NCBI RefSeq assembly: GCF_901933205.1
Contig: NC_044597.1
Location: 124,001 to 188,000 of the forward strand
DNA: 64,000 bases
Direction: 5' to 3'
Origin: Camarhynchus parvulus
Lineage: Eukaryota; Chordata; Aves; Passeriformes; Thraupidae
Both the position numbers and the translations under genes were made by a program. The notes below the pieces were generated by a model, which saw only the letters and a program-made list of their open reading frames with translations, made no database searches and had not been told where the DNA came from. Of the stretch, positions 58,056 through 64,000 are shown in pieces (the stretch's first letter is position 1; every line of letters begins with the position of its first letter).

Positions 58056-59584
58056 GAAATGGCTTAAGTTTTGCATGAAACTTGCAGAAACAGTGATAGT
58101 GTGGAGATCTGGACTCCTTACTGCTGTTACCTTGGATACTGCTACCTGGGATTTAGGGCTAAAAAAAAAAAGGCAAATAAGTCGTTACAAAAAGAAAACA
58201 AAAGAACAAACTAATGGGAGAGCAAAATACAGGGCACAGACCTCATCTTTGAGAGGGGCAGGGGAAGGGAAGTGTGGGTCATAAAATGAAGTCTGCATGC
58301 TAAAAAATGTCAGTCTGTTGTGTTTTGGACCTTGAGCATGCATCTTCTGGTAGTTTTGTAACAGGGAAAGCATGTTGTTCCTTATTTTCCTGACCTATCC
58401 TGTTAAATAAACTGGTAGTTTCTTCTTTTGCTCTATGGTGGAGGAAGAAAAGAACATGAATAAATATAAACCCCTTTCCACCCTTAAAACAAAAGCATGC
58501 TTGTTTTTGAACACACCAGCCTCTATTTCCAAGTGCTACATTGTTACAGTCTTTGAGGTTTTGTAATTTTTGAAAACTGGTGAACATTCAGGAAAAAAAC
58601 AACCTGTTTCAAAAGAATTTTGTGCTGTCTTTATTAGTTCTCTGTGTGTGTGTAGTTCAGGAATTTCAATCCTAGTTCCAGGTAAAATCATCTCACACTG
58701 AAGTGCAGTGTAATTAGAGGTATTTCTTTAAAGCAGAAACAACTATCATTTTTCGCAGGCAAGTATCACTTTCCACTAGCAAATGAATTAATCAAGAACT
58801 GTGTATTCCAGGCTCATGTTGAATACCTGCACAGTGCTGAAACAGAGACTCATAAAAATGCTCTGAGTGCCTATTGCAAAGCAAGATTTCAGCCTTTGAG
58901 TTGAAACCTCTAGCTGATGACCTGTCAAAGTTGAATTATGTGAGAAGAGAAAGACTCCTGACCTTTGTTCTGTGATGGAATTACAGCTGTGGCTGTGGGG
59001 GTGAGGTAGAAATAATTTGTATTTTGTTGCACCAACAATATTCCTGCTGGGTTCACTTCTGTAGTGGGAAAGCAGTCCTGGATACTGGAGGAGCTGATAA
59101 GCTGAGCCACTTGGATGTAAATCTAGAGGAACAGATCTCTGCCTTTCCCAGAGGAAATAATATGATTAGAGAATGTTTTGTAATTAATCATTATTTGCTG
59201 AGTACCTTCTCAAGGTTCCCGCATGATGCAGAGCAGGACCAGTGTAGTGCTGTCTCTGATTGCTCCCACTGACCTGTTGCGTGTGTCAGCCTTAGGAGCA
59301 CAGTGACAACGTGGCAGCAGGGGCAGAATTTGTGATTCAAAACTTTGAAATGTCCTCTTGGTGCCAGTGGAACAGCTGAATAGGCAGCTCTGGTTTTTAT
59401 GAGCAGTTGCAGGTCTGCAGACCTGAGCCACCGTCTCAGTGCAGAGGGTCTGCTGCCCTGCTGCCACATGTAAAGTGGCCTCACACAGCAGCCTGGAAGG
59501 GGATTTTGGTCCATGCTGCTGTGAGGGGTGTTGTGGCCATTGATTTCCTGGAACAGACTGCTCGGAGTGATGCCTTGGATGCAA
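58056..59584. other. Intergenic, AT-rich, no gene recognised
   Basis: No exon or repeat family recognised. Could include an extended RPRML 3' untranslated region up to about 58410 if the second AATAAA is used. Confidence 0.45.
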
Positions 59585-59782
59585 ACTGGCACAGGGTGCC
59601 CAGAGCAGCTGTGGCTGCCCCTGGATCCCTGGCAGTGTCTGAGGCCAGGTTGGACGGGGCTTGGAGCAACCTGGGATGGTGGAAAGTCTCCCTGCCCACA
59701 GCAGGGGCTGGAACTGGATGAGCTTTTAAGATCCCTCCCAACCCAAACCATTCTGGGATTCCATGATTCCATGGTCTCTTTG
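59585..59782 (+). mobile_element. CR1 LINE 3' terminal fragment
   Basis: Plus-strand CR1 end with CTGGCACAGGGTGCCCAGAG near 59586, CCCCTGGATCCCTGGCAGTG near 59618, and the tail CCATTCTGGGATTCCATGATT near 59750-59775. Confidence 0.9.
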
Positions 59783-62700
59783 CTAGAGTGCAGACCACTC
59801 CCATTGCGGGAGCACAGCCTGGTCAGACATGAGGGTAAGACATGGGGTTGTACTTGTATTTGTAACCTAAAGGTGTATCTGCATCTACACGCTGCTGTGC
59901 TGTCACAGGATAACCCAGATTTACTCCCTGAACTCCCATTCCATCCTGCTTTCAGTTGGCATTTGGTCCCTCTTGCCAATCCATCCACCAGCTGGAGGTC
60001 CTCAGAGGAAGCAGTTGGTGGCACCATCCACCTTTGCCATGTTACAGCACGTCCTCATATGCTTCTGCCTTCCTTGTGCAGGGTTGAGATGCTTAAAACA
60101 CTTGCACACATCCTTATCCAACTAGATTCCCAATAAAAGGCTGATTACCCCACTGAGGAGGAATTATTTGTGGAAAAGAAGGCTGGCATCATGAAGGAAC
60201 CCCTTGGATCAGAGGTTATGGGTCTAAAGACCATCTTGAGGTGAAGTCATGGTTGCTTAAGGGAAGGCACTGAGGGTACCACAATGCTCCCCAGATCTCA
60301 GGGGAAGAGCTGTGATCTCAGATTCTGAAAACCCAGCTGTCCTGCTCCAGAGACATGAGTTCTCCAGCTGGAGGATGAGGTTGCTACTGAAGGGCTACCA
60401 TAACAGCTCTTTCTACTGCCTCTCCCCACAAGCTGTAGTTTTTCATCTAACACCTCCTTATTTAGCATAAGCTCACAAGTGCCTACCAGCTCCCAAGAAA
60501 ATTCAGTTTTTTTGTAACTGTTATTTATGACTATTTTTTTTTTTTTTTTTGCAATTGTTACTTGTAGCACAATAACTTCCAGAGTGCCACTGGGGTGCCA
60601 GGAGCTGTTCAAGCATGACTGAGAGATGCTGCTGGAGGGACAGGGAAGGAAGGATATGTTTAGATGGATCATCACATCAGTGGCAGACTGAGGACCAGCC
60701 ATCAAGTCTCATCTAAGATCTCCTCCTAGCAGTGGAGCACAAGCCCATGGGACTGGTTACACTGGTCTGAGTCACTGGTCCATCTGGTCTGCATCCCTTC
60801 TCTGAAAACATCCATGACTTTAGGCAGTACATGGTCTCAGGGGGTCCTTCCCAACCTTAATGATTCTTTGACTCTATGACTCTGTGGTCAGTCAAGTTGT
60901 CCTGCCCACCAAGAGCAACCTGCCCTGTATCTTCACCATCCTCCTCTAGGCACAGCTGCCTGTCTCTGGGCTGGTCCCCACTTGCTGTGATTCTGTTCCA
61001 GCTGGAATTTTTTCTTTCTAGACAGGCAGCAGGGAGACAGCAGAGAAAGGCAAGTGATAGCATTTTCCCCTGCTGAACTGCCTGCAAAGGGAAATCTTCT
61101 GATTATGGAATCACTGGCTGTACAATTGCAGAAATAGAGGTGGCTTGACCCACCTGGAAAACGATGGTCATACAGATGTCCCTGTGGTGGGGAAAACACC
61201 AAAGTTCCAGATGACACCCATCTCTTCCTCCTGCCTTGGCAGTCTGGACTGAGGGAATGGAAGAGCTAAACATGATGAGACAGACAGACAGATTGTGGGG
61301 GGAAGAAGGATCTCAACCTGAGCTTGGCATCAGATGCAACAGAGCACCTGCACCAAACATACACAGTATTTAATAATTCCTGAGAATCACCATGGTAATA
61401 AAGCACAGAGTCAGGTTGTTATGGTAACAGTTTGGGTGTTTTTTAGGCAGGGAGGCATTACTCAGGTTGTAATCTCAATCCAGACTGAACACATTTCTGA
61501 GAGCTCAGAAAATAAAAAAGAAGTAAAATGAAATCAAATTAGATAAGTAGCAGTTTTCTGTCTCTTTTCTGGCACTCCTGTGTTTGTTCTGTAGATAGAT
61601 GGAGGGAACCACGTTGTTCCAGACACATGTTGCCCTGCAAAGCACAAGCAATAGCTGGAGTGAATCTCTGCAGGTTTAAACTGGGTGCTAGAGGGAGTGA
61701 GGGGCTGAACCCCTCTCATGGTCTGAGATGATGGCCTGCCACCACCTTGGCTCCTTGCCACACCTCCGGCCTAGGTCCAGGTGTGTCCCCAGCTGGCTAA
61801 AGGGAAGGACATTCTTGTCTTTGCAGGTGTGACACACAAGGGAGCAGTGATGGACAATCCCTGGTCCTAGCTGGGCCAACAGCAGGGTGCTGTGGTCCTA
61901 GATAACAACTTGCCCACATCCCAAGTGACGGATGTCCCAAAGCTGGTCTCCAAGACAAGACAGGTATTTGGGGGCTGGAAAGGGGTAACAGACCACTTTT
62001 ATAAATCCTCATGACAGACCTAAGAAGAGAACACATGTTTCCTGGGCTGTGGCAAGGTCTCCAGGATGCTGTGCTCCCCAAAGGGGTGTCTATTAAGCAA
62101 GATGGAAATTTCCTGTGTCTTGCTTCTGCCCTCCCAGCTGTGGGCAAAAAGGCACTCCCACCTTCCCTCCCAACCCAAAAAGTGGCTCCAGCCACCAGCA
62201 AGTGTATGAGGTCAGTCCAGCTGATGCTCATATGGAGTTTTAATTCAGTCCTGGTTAAAGCAGCAGCTTTGTGACCCTCTGTGTTTTCTCTGGAGGAAGC
62301 TGAGGCAGTGCATGTTGGGTTCACTTAGCAGAGACATGGCTTGAAATCTGCAGTGCCTTTACTCAGGAACATCACTCCATAAATCCACTACCCTCAGCAT
62401 GAGTCTCTTGTATCAACTGTGCAAGAGCCATTAGCCTCCAGATGAAGCCTCTGTAGTCCTTTAGCTCTGCCAGAGAGGCACAAGTTGATGCCATCAGAGT
62501 CAGGGACTCAAGGGAGACTGAGGCCAAACAATGACAGAGTAGAGAGCCAGCTTTGCCTTGTTGGAGACTTTGCCTGACAGTTTCACTGTTTGAAAGGGAA
62601 ATGTTTCCCTCTTTCTGTGTCTTCCAGCTGCTTTGCTGCTGAGGCTGCTGAAGATGTTTTAGTGTGGAATTCCTCAGACTCCCTGCCCTGCCCTGGCCCC

Positions 62701-64000
62701 ATCCTTAAGCCTGACTGGAGCTGCCAACTTGACACTGGGGTTGCTCTCTACTCAGGTTTGCAGAGCACCTGGTACCCACCAAAAACCTGGGGCAAAGAAA
62801 GCTGCTTACTTCCAAATAAATGTGACTTTGCCAAACCAGAGAAATTTTGGGATTGTGTGAGCATTTAAAGCCATCCTTGGAATAAAATGGATCTTACAGC
62901 TCCATCTGTGCCAGAGAGATGGGGAACACCAGGAACATTTCTGGGCATGGGAACTTGACTGATGATACTGTTAATGTGTGAGAATGGTTCTGGTGTGGTT
63001 CAGACCTGTGCCAACAACCAGACCTGAACAGTCCCTGGCCAGTGGCAAAATGACAGAAGTAAAAGACCACAGAGGACTCAGGAACATTGCTCTGGGCTTT
63101 GCTGTCTGTGCACAGGGAGTGTCTCATTAGATCTTGCAAGTATAGATGCCTTTAAAGCAGTCATTTGGCTTCCTGAATCCAACTTAGTGTTCTTAAGTAT
63201 GAATGAGGGATTGAAAACCTCATTTAATTTTAGTCTGGAGAATATGTCTTTGTAAAACAGTGAACACAGGGAAGAACTAAACCTCAACAGCCTTGAAAAC
63301 TGCCTGATCCAGCTTTCTGTTGGAAACACCTTTGGCTTCATACTAGTTCTGCCATTAAGATGAGTTAGCCAAGCATTTCCCCATCAATCTGGCAAAATTT
63401 GTGCTCCTCTGATTTTAGAGACAGACATTTTCTCAGACTTGTTTGTTCCATGAACACAGGGTTATGGAAACTTGAGTTAAGAGAAAATCAGAACATTGCC
63501 AGCAAAGAGTATGGTTTGGCACATCCCTGAAACTGTCACTGTCAGCGTGCTGGGAAGTGGTGGAGGCACTGGCAACACTCAGAGACATAAACATGTATCT
63601 GAAATGACTGTCTCCAATCTGAAAGATGCTGCTCATCAACATGTAATTCAGGTTGTACGTGAAACACAAGTCTTGCTTCAGAGATGCCTTTGCTGCTCTC
63701 TTCCCTGCCAGAAGCTCATTGGTGGGGATGACATTTTCATAGCAATAATTTAAGGCAGGTTAATCAACAACAAAGCAAAAATATCTTTCTGAGAGATGGG
63801 TCTGCATGGCAATCTTGGCTGTAGGTCACAGGTGCCTTCAAGATAAAGGCAGCAGTTTTGTCACTCTGTCAGCCCATGGCATTCAGCTGGGAATGAGCAC
63901 AGTAAAGTGTTCTGTGCTGGGGTGCAGTCAGGGATCAGCTTTTAAATCAAATTGATAGCCTTTTTTTGAATTAATAACACCTGCCTGAACATGTCATCTC
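59783..64000. other. Intergenic to window end; minor repeats, no gene recognised
   Basis: A T-run of about 17 lies at 60534-60551, and a possible CR1 tail remnant at 60828-60886 contains GGTCCTTCCCAACCTTAATGA. No frame shows a known domain. GOSR2, expected next to RPRML by mammalian synteny, is not seen. Confidence 0.45.

Noticed and set aside
59191..60027. 278-codon minus-strand frame
   Set aside because: It runs through a CR1 fragment in antisense and shows no family similarity outside it.

Overview
The window is nuclear DNA from a bird, most likely a songbird. It holds many CR1 LINE 3' ends that finish in the avian ATTCTATGAT-type tail, compact intron-containing vertebrate genes with canonical GT-AG introns, avian-type LTR elements, and an old class II (betaretrovirus-like) endogenous retrovirus. 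No bacterial, phage or CRISPR features were seen.

Layout. Positions 1-4478 are gene-poor and contain one probable ERVL-type LTR fragment (about 3900-4190). An env-less endogenous provirus occupies 4485-11210. It is bounded by TG...CA LTRs and a perfect 6-bp target duplication (GTTTTT), and carries decayed gag, dUTPase, protease, RT, RNase H and integrase segments in that order. A CR1 LINE fragment that still encodes the end of its RT lies at 12113-13043. METTL2, a tRNA m3C methyltransferase gene, lies on the minus strand with nine coding exons from 25563 down to 13209. The exons join in frame to 372 residues, and the gene starts in a CpG island. Positions 25690-32468 are intergenic and contain three CR1 fragments, two of them facing each other.

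ITGB3 (integrin beta-3) lies on the minus strand with fifteen coding exons from 53264 down to 32469. They join in frame to 781 residues, from signal peptide to NPLY/NITY cytoplasmic tail. Its introns contain a probable solo LTR, CR1 fragments and a C-rich (CCCAT)n tract that reads as G-runs in the transcript. Positions 53265-57485 form the divergent interval to the intronless gene RPRML (reprimo-like, plus strand, 57486-57821, 111 residues). The remainder to 64000 shows only CR1 remnants and no recognisable exon.

The three host genes are unrelated in function: tRNA anticodon-loop modification, cell adhesion, and a small reprimo-family membrane protein. They are neighbours by synteny, not by pathway. 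I found no new multi-gene system. The most interesting items are the provirus with its unequal U3 CCAAT-repeat arrays and probable second LTR in the leader, a CR1 copy about 8 bases from a METTL2 splice donor, an LTR next to the exon carrying the ITGB3 metal-binding site, and the G-run repeat in the ITGB3 transcript.
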